Source: CAWKEY01 sp963848675 (lineage in GTDB: Bacteria; Pseudomonadota; Gammaproteobacteria; Methylococcales; Methylomonadaceae). From it: DNA of 39,403 bases. This document shows, piece after piece, positions 15,887 through 24,048 of this stretch. The number at the start of each line of letters is the position of its first letter. Position 1 is the stretch's first letter. A model generated the notes under the pieces. The model was not told the origin of the DNA and made no database searches. It worked only from the letters and a program-made list of their open reading frames with translations. The position numbers and the translations under genes were made by a program. The DNA is taken from NCBI GenBank assembly GCA_963848675.1, contig CAWKEY010000005.1, positions 1 through 39,403 of the forward strand, given 5' to 3'.

Positions 15887-16300
15887 TTATTTTAACGGCC
15901 GGCCTTTGGCATCTTTGTCCATTTGACCGCCAAACAGCAGTACGGCTTCGATAAACCCCCAAAGCAAGCCAAATCCTCCGGTAACAAAGGTCAGCGCCAG
16001 CTGCATTAGCGCGATCCAATAGAAGCCTAAATACAAGCGGTGTATGCCTGCGCCACCTAATACCAGAGCCAGGACAGCAGCCAGGTAACGGTATTTGACG
16101 GCTTCTGATTTGCCTAGATAAGCGCCTACCAGATTGATCTTGAGCGCTGTCGTCTTACTGGCATCGAACATAACGTCATCGCCAATTTCGGGACCTGCTT
16201 CGGCTACCCAGTCATCGATATGAAACTGAAAAAATTTTTTACCACTTTGTATCACCCCGGTTTGCATATCAGGATCATAACTTTCTATATGCCCAATCAT
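15887..16300 (-). CDS. TM2 domain protein with an N-terminal small beta domain
   Basis: The C-terminal half of this 137-residue protein is a TM2 domain: a first span (YRYLAAVLALVLGGAGIHRL), the connecting GxHRLYLGFYW pattern, and a second span (ALTFVTGGFGLLWGFIEAVL), followed by a polar KDAKGRPLK end. The N-terminal 60 residues (MIGHIESYDPDMQTGVIQSG, then FQFHIDDW and IGDDVMFD) resemble a cold-shock/OB-like fold, an arrangement seen in some bacterial DUF1294 or TM2 proteins. The function is unknown. The gene converges on groEL across the terminator. A poly-A/T tract just upstream makes the SD unclear. Confidence 0.8.
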   Translation of the reverse strand: MIGHIESYDPDMQTGVIQSGKKFFQFHIDDWVAEAGPEIGDDVMFDASKTTALKINLVGAYLGKSEAVKYRYLAAVLALVLGGAGIHRLYLGFYWIALMQLALTFVTGGFGLLWGFIEAVLLFGGQMDKDAKGRPLK

Positions 16301-16355
16301 TTATTTATTCTCTTTTTTTAAAATATACGGGTACTTCAGTTTTTATAGGCTGCTC

Positions 16356-16475
16356 TTACTGGTCTTTTTCGGGACAAGACAAGGCGTTTAAGCTCGGCAT
16401 GCCCCGGCCCATGGCAGACAGTTGGTATGTTGCACCCCAAACAACATAGTCCACTCCAGCCACTGCATTATTCAT
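16356..16475 (-). CDS. Possible 39-residue ORF coupled to the usp gene
   Basis: An ATG overlaps the stop of the universal stress gene as ATGAATAA, the same arrangement used at lolC/lolD here. The frame gives 39 residues (MNNAVAGVDYVVWGATYQLS and onward) ending at TAA 16356-16358. No family is recognised and the composition proves little; the overlap is the only support. Confidence 0.22.
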   Translation of the reverse strand: MNNAVAGVDYVVWGATYQLSAMGRGMPSLNALSCPEKDQ

Positions 16476-16911
16476 CTTGTAAACGCACCGCCAGTACATC
16501 GCAGCGGGCATGATGCAGGACGCCATTTGCCGTTGATCCCAGCAACAGAGCCCAGCCATGCCGGCCATGTGAGCCGACAATAATCAGATCCACCTCGTTT
16601 TCTTCGGCAAGCCTGATAATTTCAAGTTTTGGGCTGCCCAGTTCCAGCCATTGACAGTCTTCCGCAATGCCCAGTAATTCAGCCTCTTTTGTCAGTCTTT
16701 TTTTGGCTGCCGTCATCAGTTCTTCGGTGACATCGGCATCAAAAGGAATAGCCGAACCATACGCCTCATCGGCAATCGGCAAATTATCAATGACATGCAC
16801 AATACTCAATTTGGCCTGATATTTGTCCGCCAAGTCTTTTGCCCGGTTCGCAACCTCTTTGTTGTGCTCAGAAAAGTCGGCCGCCAATAATATATGTTTG
16901 TAACCTACCAT
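16468..16911 (-). CDS. Universal stress protein (UspA family)
   Basis: The 147-residue cytoplasmic protein begins YKHILLAADFSEHNKEVANRA and carries the ATP-binding signature GSHGRHGWALLLGSTANGVLHHARCDVLAV (the G-2x-G-9x-G-S/T pattern) near the C-terminus, so an ATP-binding type Usp is likely. Length matches the family. It lies 8 bases after the gene for an unknown membrane protein (16920-17447), suggesting a two-gene transcript. The target of its regulation is unknown. Confidence 0.92.
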   Translation of the reverse strand: MVGYKHILLAADFSEHNKEVANRAKDLADKYQAKLSIVHVIDNLPIADEAYGSAIPFDADVTEELMTAAKKRLTKEAELLGIAEDCQWLELGSPKLEIIRLAEENEVDLIIVGSHGRHGWALLLGSTANGVLHHARCDVLAVRLQDE

Positions 16912-16919
16912 AACTCCCC

Positions 16920-17447
16920 CTATTCAGTTCCGGTAACTCCAGGAAACAACAAAGCCATCACCTGATAAGATCCCAGTATGTATAAAAACGCCACACCCAG
17001 GCTAAACACCAATGGTTTTTCCAGCGCGTTACGAATAATATGACCGGTCACTGCCCAGTGCCAGGCCATTAAACCAAGCATGACTGAAAAAGCCAACAAA
17101 GTCATGCGCCCTGTTATCAGTGAAGCCGTGCCGGGCAAGGCAAAAAAACTAATCAGCGCATCTGTACCCAATAATGCGCAGGTGGTTTGATAAAATCGCC
17201 CCAGCCGCCGTCCCAGATACAGCATTATCCAGCTAAAGCCGAATACCAGTATAACGCCAACACCGGCCTGCAATAATGCGCTAGGCCATTGGCTACTCAT
17301 GGACAAGATCAAAAAGCTGATCACAGCATCGGCGAGCAGCATAATATGCAGCAGCGCCCGCGAATGTGGCACATCCTGAGGGCCTTTCTTAAACAGGCAA
17401 ATATCAAATATCAGTTTTAAGATGTCCAGCATTGCTTTATTTTCCAT
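16920..17447 (-). CDS. Multi-span inner-membrane protein, Yip1-like, unknown function
   Basis: The 175-residue product is hydrophobic with about five spans (for example ALLHIMLLADAVISFLILSM, SALLQAGVGVILVFGFSWIML, MTLLAFSVMLGLMAWHWAVTG and VFSLGVAFLYILGSYQVMAL). The N-terminal DICLFKKGPQDVPHSRALL resembles small membrane proteins loosely grouped with Yip1. The assignment is weak. Two ATGs are possible (17447 or 17432); the second lies about 9 bases after GGAAAA and may be the real start. It is coupled to usp by an 8-base gap. Confidence 0.6.
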   Translation of the reverse strand: MENKAMLDILKLIFDICLFKKGPQDVPHSRALLHIMLLADAVISFLILSMSSQWPSALLQAGVGVILVFGFSWIMLYLGRRLGRFYQTTCALLGTDALISFFALPGTASLITGRMTLLAFSVMLGLMAWHWAVTGHIIRNALEKPLVFSLGVAFLYILGSYQVMALLFPGVTGTE

Positions 17448-17467
17448 CCCGCTGTGCAGGCGTTATA

Positions 17468-17552
17468 CCAATCCCAATACGTTATTATTTGAATCCACTC
17501 TTCCACCTTCTCCCTCTGGCGAAGGGTAAAAGGGAGAACTTATTGGAATTGG
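17468..17552. repeat. Nested palindromic intergenic repeat
   Basis: Outer arms CCAATCCCAATA (17468-17479) and TATTGGAATTGG (17541-17552) pair with one mismatch. Inside, TTCTCCCT pairs with AGGGAGAA around CTGGCGAAGGG. The element fills the gap between the ABC-F gene and the membrane protein gene. The design resembles REP/BIME-like or short MITE elements; a copy number elsewhere is needed to confirm. Confidence 0.5.
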
Positions 17553-17554
17553 CT

Positions 17555-19438
17555 TTATTTAATCGCTTCCAGTTTTTCCTCGGCTTCCAGCCAGTCCGCT
17601 TCGGCTGCTTCCAGCGCCTTGTCGACCTGAGCTTTACGCTCCATCAGGGTTTTTAGGCGCTGTTTTTCCGATTCGGCATAAATTGCCGGATTTGCGAGCT
17701 GCTGTTCCAACTGCCTTTGCTCATTATGATAGTTTTCGACGGCATTTTCCGCCTTTTTTAAGGCGTCAAACAAGGGTTTATGTTTTTGCCGGCGTTCTGC
17801 ATCCAATTTTCGCTGATCTTTGCGCGATACCGCGGGTGTATTGTCGATTGCCGGAGCTTCCTCGCCCTTTTTCTGCTCCGCCAGCCAGACGCGGTAATCA
17901 TCAAGATCGCCTTCGAAGGGCTGAACTTTACCCTCGGCAACCAGTAACAGCTGATCGGTCACCGAGCGTAATAAATGCCGGTCATGCGATACCACGACCA
18001 GCGCGCCCTCATAGTCCTGCAAAGCCACGCTCAAAGCGTGGCGCATTTCCAGATCGAGATGGTTGGTCGGTTCGTCGAGCAGCAAAAGATTGGGATTTTG
18101 ATACACCAGCAGCGCCAAGACCAAACGGGCTTTTTCTCCGCCGGAAAAAGGCCTGACAGGCTCCAGCACCTTGTCGCCCTGAAAGTCAAAACCGCCCAGG
18201 AAATTGCGTAAATCTTTCTCGGTGGCCTGCTTATCCATTTTTTGCAGATGCCATAAGGGGCTTTCATCCAGGCGCAATTGTTCCAGCTGGTGCTGAGCAA
18301 AATAGCCGATTCTTAAGGCATCAGCTTCCTGCCTGATTCCGGACAGGGGCGCCATGTCGCCGGCCAGGACTTTGATTAAACTGGATTTACCGGCGCCATT
18401 CGGACCCAGCAGGCCAATACGGTCGTCCGGCGAGATGGATAAGCCGGCTTGTTTGATCACGCAGGTTTGGCCATAGCCGATGTCGGCCTTATCCAGTATT
18501 AACAAGGGATTGGGCATTCTGCCGGGCTTGGGGAAGCTGAAATCAAAGGGCGAATCGACATGCGCCAGGGCGATCAACTCCATTCTTTCCAGAGCCTTGA
18601 TCCGGCTCTGAGCTTGCCTGGCTTTGGTAGCCTGGGCTTTAAAGCGATTAACAAAACTTTGAATATGGGCGATTTCTCGTTGTTGTTTGAGATAGGCCGA
18701 CTGTTGTTGCGCCAGTTTTTCAGCGCGCATTTTTTCAAATGCCGAATAGTTGCCGGTGTAGATTTCGGCCTTGTTTTGTTCGATATGGACAATATGATCG
18801 GTGATGGTATCGAGAAAATCACGGTCGTGAGAAATCAGCAACAAGGTGCCCGGGTATTTACAGAGCCAGTCCTGCAGCCAGATGACGGCGTCCAGATCCA
18901 GATGGTTGGTGGGCTCGTCCAGTAATAACACATCCGACCGGCACATCAGCGCCTGCGCCAGATTAAGCCGCATGCGCCAGCCGCCGGAAAACGAGCTCAC
19001 CGGGTTGTACTCCTGATCCGGGGTAAAGCCCAGACCGTTCATTAAGCGCGAGGCTCTGGCCTGGGCGGTGTAGCCGCCGATGGTATCCAGTGCGGCATGC
19101 AACTCCGCCTGTTTTAAGCCTTCATGCATTTGCTCGGCGCTAAGCAATTGCTGTTGCAGGCGCCTTAATTCCTGGTCGCCGTCGATGACATAATCAATGG
19201 CTGAGCAGGCGGAAGCCGGTGTTTCCTGAGCTACATGGGCAATTTCAAGTCCCGGCGGCATCGAGAAATCACCTTCATCCGGATGCAGTTCGTTTCTTAA
19301 CAGTGCAAACAGACTGGATTTGCCGACGCCATTGGCGCCGGTAAGCCCTACTTTGTCGCCTTTATGAATGGTGAACGAGGCCTTGGCAAACAAGATCCGC
19401 GCGCCCCGGCGCAATGATAAATTCTTAAAATTCAGCAT
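17555..19438 (-). CDS. ABC-F family ATPase, YheS-type
   Basis: ABC-F proteins are soluble tandem-ATPase factors that act on the ribosome. The 627-residue protein has two ABC domains: Walker A GANGVGKSS and GPNGAGKSS, signatures FSGGWRMRL and FSGGEKARL, and two Walker B motifs LLLDEPTNHLD. The linker between them (about residues 230-310) includes AHIQSFVNRFKAQATKARQAQSR, as in the P-site tRNA interaction motif region. A charged coiled-coil C-terminal extension follows residue 530. Length and N-terminal sequence (NLSLRRGARILF) fit E. coli YheS, though Uup is a close relative. It is monocistronic. Confidence 0.93.
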   Translation of the reverse strand: MLNFKNLSLRRGARILFAKASFTIHKGDKVGLTGANGVGKSSLFALLRNELHPDEGDFSMPPGLEIAHVAQETPASACSAIDYVIDGDQELRRLQQQLLSAEQMHEGLKQAELHAALDTIGGYTAQARASRLMNGLGFTPDQEYNPVSSFSGGWRMRLNLAQALMCRSDVLLLDEPTNHLDLDAVIWLQDWLCKYPGTLLLISHDRDFLDTITDHIVHIEQNKAEIYTGNYSAFEKMRAEKLAQQQSAYLKQQREIAHIQSFVNRFKAQATKARQAQSRIKALERMELIALAHVDSPFDFSFPKPGRMPNPLLILDKADIGYGQTCVIKQAGLSISPDDRIGLLGPNGAGKSSLIKVLAGDMAPLSGIRQEADALRIGYFAQHQLEQLRLDESPLWHLQKMDKQATEKDLRNFLGGFDFQGDKVLEPVRPFSGGEKARLVLALLVYQNPNLLLLDEPTNHLDLEMRHALSVALQDYEGALVVVSHDRHLLRSVTDQLLLVAEGKVQPFEGDLDDYRVWLAEQKKGEEAPAIDNTPAVSRKDQRKLDAERRQKHKPLFDALKKAENAVENYHNEQRQLEQQLANPAIYAESEKQRLKTLMERKAQVDKALEAAEADWLEAEEKLEAIK

Positions 19439-19473
19439 GAAAGCACAGCAATAAAATCGGCTAAAATAAACCC

Positions 19474-19653
19474 ATGAAAAACAGATGCCGCAAACCTTTA
19501 AATCCTTTGTTTAAGCCACAAGACCGGTATTATGTGAATGCGCAAGGCTGGTGGTTTTATACGGTCGACATGATAGCAGGGCCCTACAAAACCAAACCTG
19601 AGTGCGTGGATGCCTGCCGGCATTACATACAACACAGAGATTTGGCAGGTTAA
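19474..19653 (+). CDS. Small cytoplasmic protein, 59 residues, possibly DUF6316-like
   Basis: An ATG at 19474 opens a 59-residue frame ending at TAA 19651-19653. The sequence is Trp/Tyr/Cys-rich (DRYYVNAQGWWFYTVDMIAG, then PYKTKPECVDACRHYI) and has the pattern of small proteins with a GxWYFxTREGxxxGPF-type core, so a DUF6316-like identity is possible but not sure. No SD is visible; CCC directly precedes the ATG. It is divergent from the ABC-F gene and falls below usual size cut-offs. Confidence 0.5.
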   Translation: MKNRCRKPLNPLFKPQDRYYVNAQGWWFYTVDMIAGPYKTKPECVDACRHYIQHRDLAG

Positions 19654-19704
19654 AGGCAAATCGTAGAAACGTAAGATATTGCCCGTCTACGCGCTGTCGC
19701 CTTG

Positions 19705-20235
19705 TTAAGACGCAAGCTCGATCATTTTTTCGGCCTGGGCGGCAAATTGTTCGAGATTGCCTTTCTTGACGGTTTCGACAGGAATCACCAGGGCAGTATT
19801 CAAGCTGATATAGATATAAACATAGCGCTTGCCATATTCCACTCGCACCAAATCCTCCCAGGCCATCTTGTGTTTGCCGCTGGGCGATTTCTCGAACAAA
19901 TACTTGGGGTTGGCCGGATCGATGGTCAGGGTATAGGTGCCGAACATGTTGACCTTTTCCTTGTCGGTATAGTTGGTCAAGATTTGTCTGCGAAAATCCA
20001 GCATCATGATTTTAGGCGACAACACCGCCCACAGTACCGCCAGCACCAGAATGTAGCCGGAGGATTTCATATCGCCATAATAGATGTAATAAAAAAAACC
20101 GATCAGCACCATGATGCCCGGCACGATCAGGCGATTTTTTCTGATGCTGTTCTGGATTTCTTCAGAGCGGGTAAACTGAATTTCATTAAAATGGATTAAG
20201 TCTTCTTCGCGGAACTCGTATTCGATTTCTAACAT
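19705..20235 (-). CDS. YcxB-like membrane protein, unknown function
   Basis: This 176-residue protein has an acidic N-terminal segment (MLEIEYEFREEDLIHFNEIQ), two adjacent transmembrane spans at about residues 38-72 (IVPGIMVLIGFFYYIYY and SGYILVLAVLWAVL), and a C-terminal beta-rich soluble domain (HKMAWEDLVRVEYGKRYVYIYISLNTALVIPVETV) typical of the YcxB-like C-terminal domain. The biological role is unknown. Upstream lies an unusual heptamer-repeat region and the end of ndh on the same strand. Confidence 0.75.
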   Translation of the reverse strand: MLEIEYEFREEDLIHFNEIQFTRSEEIQNSIRKNRLIVPGIMVLIGFFYYIYYGDMKSSGYILVLAVLWAVLSPKIMMLDFRRQILTNYTDKEKVNMFGTYTLTIDPANPKYLFEKSPSGKHKMAWEDLVRVEYGKRYVYIYISLNTALVIPVETVKKGNLEQFAAQAEKMIELAS

Positions 20236-20243
20236 GATGATTC

Positions 20244-20343
20244 AAGGGTTAAGGTTTAAGGGTTTAAAGGCGAAAGACGAAAGATACAAGATGAAAATTT
20301 CTTCAAACCTTCTTTCATCTTTCATCTTTCGCCTTTCGTCTTT
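20244..20343. repeat. Imperfect heptanucleotide repeats arranged as an inverted pair
   Basis: The left part reads as a series of 7-base units (GGTTTAA, then AAAGGCG, AAAGACG, AAAGATA). The right part, read on the minus strand, gives AAAGACG, AAAGGCG, AAAGATG, AAAGATG and AAAGAAG. The two halves can pair into a long hairpin. It fills the gap between ndh and the YcxB-like gene and codes for nothing I can see. Confidence 0.6.
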
Positions 20344-20344
20344 A

Positions 20345-21649
20345 TTAATGCATTTTGATTCTTGCGTGCGCACTGCGACGGAACAAGTTGGAAAGCGTTA
20401 ACATCGCCGTTCTAAAATAGCCGTGTATCGCCACCTGATGCATTTTGTATAAAGACAGATAGACCACGCGGGCGATAAATCCGCCGACACTGACCGAGCC
20501 CATCAGATTGCCCATCAAATTGCCTACCGTCGTGTATTTGCCCAGCGACACCAGGGAGCCATAATCATGGTAGACATATTTCACCAAAGCGCCGCCTTTT
20601 AAGCGGTTGACAATGGATTTGCATACCGTTGACGCCTGCTGGTGCGCTGCTTGCGCTCTGGGCGGCACATTGCCGGAATGGCCGCTCCAGACGCAGGCCG
20701 CGCAATCGCCGATGGCAAAAATAGCGTCATCAATGGTTTTTAAGGTTTCATCCACCACCAATTGATTGATCTGATTGGTTTCCAGGCCATCCAGATCCTT
20801 GACCCAGTCTGGCGCTTTAATGCCGGCGGCCCAGACTTTCAGGTCCGCTTCAATCATTTCGCCATCATGCGTGCTAATGCCGTGTTCAGTGACTTCAACG
20901 ACACGGCGGCCCAGCTTGAGATCGATTCCCAGTTTGACCAGTTGCTGCTGCGTAGCGGTCGCCAGTTTGATGGGCAAGGCCGGTAGTAATTGGCTGGCGG
21001 CTTCAATAATGGTGATTTTGACGTTGCTCGATTCATCCAGGCCATAAACGGCCAGCAGATCGGTAACCAGGTGTAATTCCGCCGACAACTCCACACCGGT
21101 TGCCCCTGCGCCCACGATCGCAATGGATAAGGGTTTGTTAGGGGTGCGGTTTTCTCCGGCATGATTTTTAATATACGATTCAACCAGCTGTTTCTGAAAT
21201 CTGAATGCCTGTGCGGTGGTATCCAGAAACATACAATGCTCTTTGACGCCCTTAATGTTAAAGGTGTTGCTGATACTGCCGACGGCCATCACCAGGGTGT
21301 CGTAATGGAAACTGCGCCGCGGGATGAGTTCTTCACCGCTGTCGCTCAGGGTGGGACTGACAAAAATCTCTTTTTTTTGCCGGTTCAAGCCTTCCATTTT
21401 GCCCAGTCTGAAGCGGAAATGATTGCGATGCGCCTGGGCAAGATATTCAATTTCTTCGGCTTCGTTGAGTGTGCCGGCCGCAACTTCGTGCAGCAAGGGT
21501 TTCCAGATATGCGTCGATGATGCATCCAGCAGCATCACCTCGGCCAGGCCGGTTTGGCCTAATTTTTTGCCTAAATGGGTCGCCAGCTCAAGGCCGCCGG
21601 CGCCACCGCCAACAATCACTATTTTATGTTTTTCTTTTTGTTCAGCCAT
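20345..21649 (-). CDS. ndh: Type II NADH:quinone oxidoreductase (NDH-2)
   Basis: NDH-2 is a non-proton-pumping peripheral membrane flavoenzyme that passes electrons from NADH to quinone. The 434-residue protein, the same length as E. coli Ndh, has an N-terminal FAD site (IVIVGGGAGGLELATHLG), WKPLLHEVAAGTL, a second dinucleotide site for NADH (IAIVGAGATGVELSAELH, near residue 180), and DDAIFAIGDCAAC with the GNVPPRAQAAHQQA stretch. An amphipathic C-terminal region likely anchors it to the membrane. It starts 16 bases after the SPFH gene, so the two are probably co-transcribed. Confidence 0.95.
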   Translation of the reverse strand: MAEQKEKHKIVIVGGGAGGLELATHLGKKLGQTGLAEVMLLDASSTHIWKPLLHEVAAGTLNEAEEIEYLAQAHRNHFRFRLGKMEGLNRQKKEIFVSPTLSDSGEELIPRRSFHYDTLVMAVGSISNTFNIKGVKEHCMFLDTTAQAFRFQKQLVESYIKNHAGENRTPNKPLSIAIVGAGATGVELSAELHLVTDLLAVYGLDESSNVKITIIEAASQLLPALPIKLATATQQQLVKLGIDLKLGRRVVEVTEHGISTHDGEMIEADLKVWAAGIKAPDWVKDLDGLETNQINQLVVDETLKTIDDAIFAIGDCAACVWSGHSGNVPPRAQAAHQQASTVCKSIVNRLKGGALVKYVYHDYGSLVSLGKYTTVGNLMGNLMGSVSVGGFIARVVYLSLYKMHQVAIHGYFRTAMLTLSNLFRRSAHARIKMH

Positions 21650-21665
21650 TGTTATCTCTTATAAA

Positions 21666-22556
21666 TCATTTCACTGCGCTGGGCAGATTTAAAATCAGAC
21701 CGTCCGTTTTGCCGCCCATGAAGGTTTGCGGGTAGGCGCCGTTCCATTTTCCCACGGCATTATAGCGAATCAACTCATCCGTGACTGATTTTGCTAACAA
21801 TTGATTGGCTACCGCCTGGGCTTCGGCTTCCCTGCTGATGCGGTAAGCTTCGGCATCGGCCTGCGTGCGTTTGGCTTTGGCATCAGCTACGGCCGCCATT
21901 TCCCTGGCTTCGGCCTGTTTAACCTGCTGCTGGGCCTGCTGCTCGACAATTTTTAACTGGGCTTTTTCGCGTTCCAATTGCTCCTGGCGCTCTTTTGTCT
22001 GAATAACAGCATCGGTAACTACCTGCGGCAGGGTGATATCCCGGAACAAAACTGCTATGACGATGACGCCCTTCGGCTCCAGATAGTCTTTCAGGCCATC
22101 TTCCATATACATCTGCAAAGCCTGCTGCACGGTGTCCTGATAAAAATCCTGTGACTGGGCCACGGTTTTACCGGCTTCTCTTAACAGGGATCGGACTTTG
22201 GGGGTGACGTGTTTATTGACCACATCGTCCAGACTGCCGCTCTCCTGGAGAATCAAAGGTGTCTTTGCGGCATCCAGTTTGAAGGTAACGGAAATATCCA
22301 TCGATGTCTTTAATTTGTCCTGAGAGGGCACCTGCACCTTGTCCCAGGTATACGTCAACTGTCTAAGATCAAAGCTGACAAAATTTAACAGTGGATTGAC
22401 GATGTGGAAGCCTTCCGCATAAGGCTCGGGCCTGACCTTGCCAAACAGCGTGGCAACTTTGTTATGGCCTGCTTCCACGGTGATGTAGGCATTGAGCATC
22501 ACTGTCAAGCCAATCAGGCCGATGACTACTGATCCCGCATGTTTTAGCTTATCCAT
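21666..22556 (-). CDS. SPFH/Band 7 (prohibitin family) membrane protein
   Basis: The 296-residue protein from ATG 22556 has one N-terminal transmembrane span (AGSVVIGLIGLTVMLNAYITV) followed by a prohibitin-type SPFH domain (VEAGHNKVATLFGKVRPEPY, then DISVTFKLD and VVIAVLFRDITLP). A long Glu/Gln/Ala-rich coiled coil follows (KERQEQLEREKAQLKIVEQQ and beyond). Such proteins form large membrane-associated rings and often protect or scaffold membrane enzymes. The frame is open 93 codons further upstream, but only this ATG has an SD (GAGGA) and the upstream part overlaps the divergent DUF2782 gene. It precedes ndh by 16 bases, suggesting a functional pairing at the membrane. Confidence 0.88.
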   Translation of the reverse strand: MDKLKHAGSVVIGLIGLTVMLNAYITVEAGHNKVATLFGKVRPEPYAEGFHIVNPLLNFVSFDLRQLTYTWDKVQVPSQDKLKTSMDISVTFKLDAAKTPLILQESGSLDDVVNKHVTPKVRSLLREAGKTVAQSQDFYQDTVQQALQMYMEDGLKDYLEPKGVIVIAVLFRDITLPQVVTDAVIQTKERQEQLEREKAQLKIVEQQAQQQVKQAEAREMAAVADAKAKRTQADAEAYRISREAEAQAVANQLLAKSVTDELIRYNAVGKWNGAYPQTFMGGKTDGLILNLPSAVK

Positions 22557-22641
22557 TGCTGTCCTCGATTTTTTAGTTAAGCAAATGCGCACAAACTGTA
22601 ATAAGATAAAGTCAGTTTTTACTTTAGACAGAGTCCTCGCC

Positions 22642-22980
22642 ATGCGCCGTTTTTTGCTACTTAGCTTACTTGCCTTACCGGTATTCGCTGCCGATGAGCG
22701 GCCGCCCACGCTTGGAGCCGTTCCGGAAGCGCCGGAGCCGCCTTTGCCGGTGCAAAGCGGTGAAAATCTTGAGCCTGATATTACCATCATTCGTAAAGGC
22801 AAACAGACCATACAAGAATATCGCAGAGGCGGCAAACTCTATATGGTTAAAATCATTCCTGCTATAGGCCCCGCCTATTATCTGATTGATACCAACGGCG
22901 ACGGCAAAATGGATGTTCAGCGCGATGATGCGAACAAGGAAGGCAGGGTCAATATGTGGAAAATACTGGAATGGCAATAA
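22642..22980 (+). CDS. DUF2782 family exported protein
   Basis: The 112-residue product has a signal peptide (MRRFLLLSLLALPVFA, cut before ADERPP), a Pro/Glu-rich segment, and the family core EPDITIIRKGKQTIQEYRRG, LYMVKIIPAIGPAYYLIDTNGDG. The C-terminus MWKILEW also fits. DUF2782 is common in gammaproteobacteria, often near polA or thrB; its function is unknown. The ATG at 22642 was chosen because it begins the signal peptide; the SD is poor. It is divergent from the SPFH gene. Confidence 0.85.
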   Translation: MRRFLLLSLLALPVFAADERPPTLGAVPEAPEPPLPVQSGENLEPDITIIRKGKQTIQEYRRGGKLYMVKIIPAIGPAYYLIDTNGDGKMDVQRDDANKEGRVNMWKILEWQ

Positions 22981-23091
22981 TCCAAACTGTGTCTGCTTAC
23001 CCCCTGTAACCCGCACGATTTTTCAGCACTTACCGCCTCTGGCGCCGTCAGTTCTTTTGAAGGCATATACAGCACCGGCAAAAACCCGCAG

Positions 23092-23973
23092 CTATTTTAG
23101 CTCGGCCAGCAGTTGGGCAATTTGGTGTTCGGCCTGCCGTAAATAGCCGCCACCAAATAAATTCAGATGATTCAAAATATGATACAGATTGTAAAGCGTC
23201 TTTCTGACCGGATAACCCGGGTCTAGGGGCCATACCTCGTCGTAGGCGGCATAAAAATCCGGGCTGAAGCCGCCAAACAGTTCCGTCATCGCCAGATCGG
23301 CTTCACGGTCGCCATAATAACAGGCCGGATCAAAGATAAGGGGGCGGCCTTGGCTGTCTACCGCGGCATTGCCCGCCCACAAATCGCCATGCAGCAGCGA
23401 AGGCTTGGGTGAGTAGTTATCAAACAGCTGTTCCAGTACGCTGCACAGATGCTCTCCTGTTGCTTGCAAGCGGCCGCCGTAGCCATTGTGCGCGGCCAGC
23501 GTTAACTGAAAACGCAGGCGCTGTTCACGCCAGAAACCAGGCCAGTCAGCGTACTGGTCATTGTGCTGGGGTGTACTGCCGATGGTGTTGTCTCTGTGCC
23601 AGCCAAAATAGGGCTGCTTTTGCTGATGCAGTTGCGCCAGTTGCTGCCCCAATAACTGTTCCGAAGCTTTTCTGGCAGCGCCAAAATCAATATGTTCCAG
23701 CACCAGAAAGGCATTTTCCGCAGTTTTCCCTGTGACAATAACGCCGGGAACCCGGACGGTATGCGACTTTGACAATTCAAGCAGCCCGCAAGCCTCCGCC
23801 TCAAACATGGCTAGCGAGCCGGGCCGGTTAAGCTTGACGAAATAAGTGTCTTGCTCTCCTGATAAACGAAAGGCTGCATTGATGTCGCCACCGGCAATGC
23901 CCTGAGCTTTTACAAGCTTAAAGGCGTGCCCGGTGGCTGTTTCAATTTGCTCAATAATGCCTTGCCAGTTCAT
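23092..23973 (-). CDS. Fructosamine kinase family protein
   Basis: Members of this APH-like kinase fold phosphorylate ketosamines on glycated proteins so that the sugar is shed. The 293-residue protein has an N-terminal GGDINAAFRLSGEQDTYFVKLN, with a Lys for ATP binding, LVLEHIDFG in the hinge, IGSTPQHN, and the catalytic loop SLLHGDLWAGNAAVDSQG (Asp and Asn) followed by LIFDPACYYGDREADLAMTELFGGF. Length equals E. coli YniA. It is a single gene between DUF2782 and glgB. Its real substrate is not known from the sequence. Confidence 0.9.
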   Translation of the reverse strand: MNWQGIIEQIETATGHAFKLVKAQGIAGGDINAAFRLSGEQDTYFVKLNRPGSLAMFEAEACGLLELSKSHTVRVPGVIVTGKTAENAFLVLEHIDFGAARKASEQLLGQQLAQLHQQKQPYFGWHRDNTIGSTPQHNDQYADWPGFWREQRLRFQLTLAAHNGYGGRLQATGEHLCSVLEQLFDNYSPKPSLLHGDLWAGNAAVDSQGRPLIFDPACYYGDREADLAMTELFGGFSPDFYAAYDEVWPLDPGYPVRKTLYNLYHILNHLNLFGGGYLRQAEHQIAQLLAELK

Positions 23974-24048
23974 TTTTATGGATGTTTACATTCAACTCAT
24001 ATGTGTCCGTATAAACAGACTTAACCCGGCAAAACTTTTTATAACCGG

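Noticed and set aside
20244..20343. Heptamer arrays read as a CRISPR array
   Set aside because: Units are 7 bases with no unique spacers, and no cas genes are nearby.
22557..22835. 93-codon N-terminal extension of the SPFH protein
   Set aside because: It overlaps the divergent DUF2782 gene, lacks family similarity, and the downstream ATG has an SD and begins the membrane anchor.
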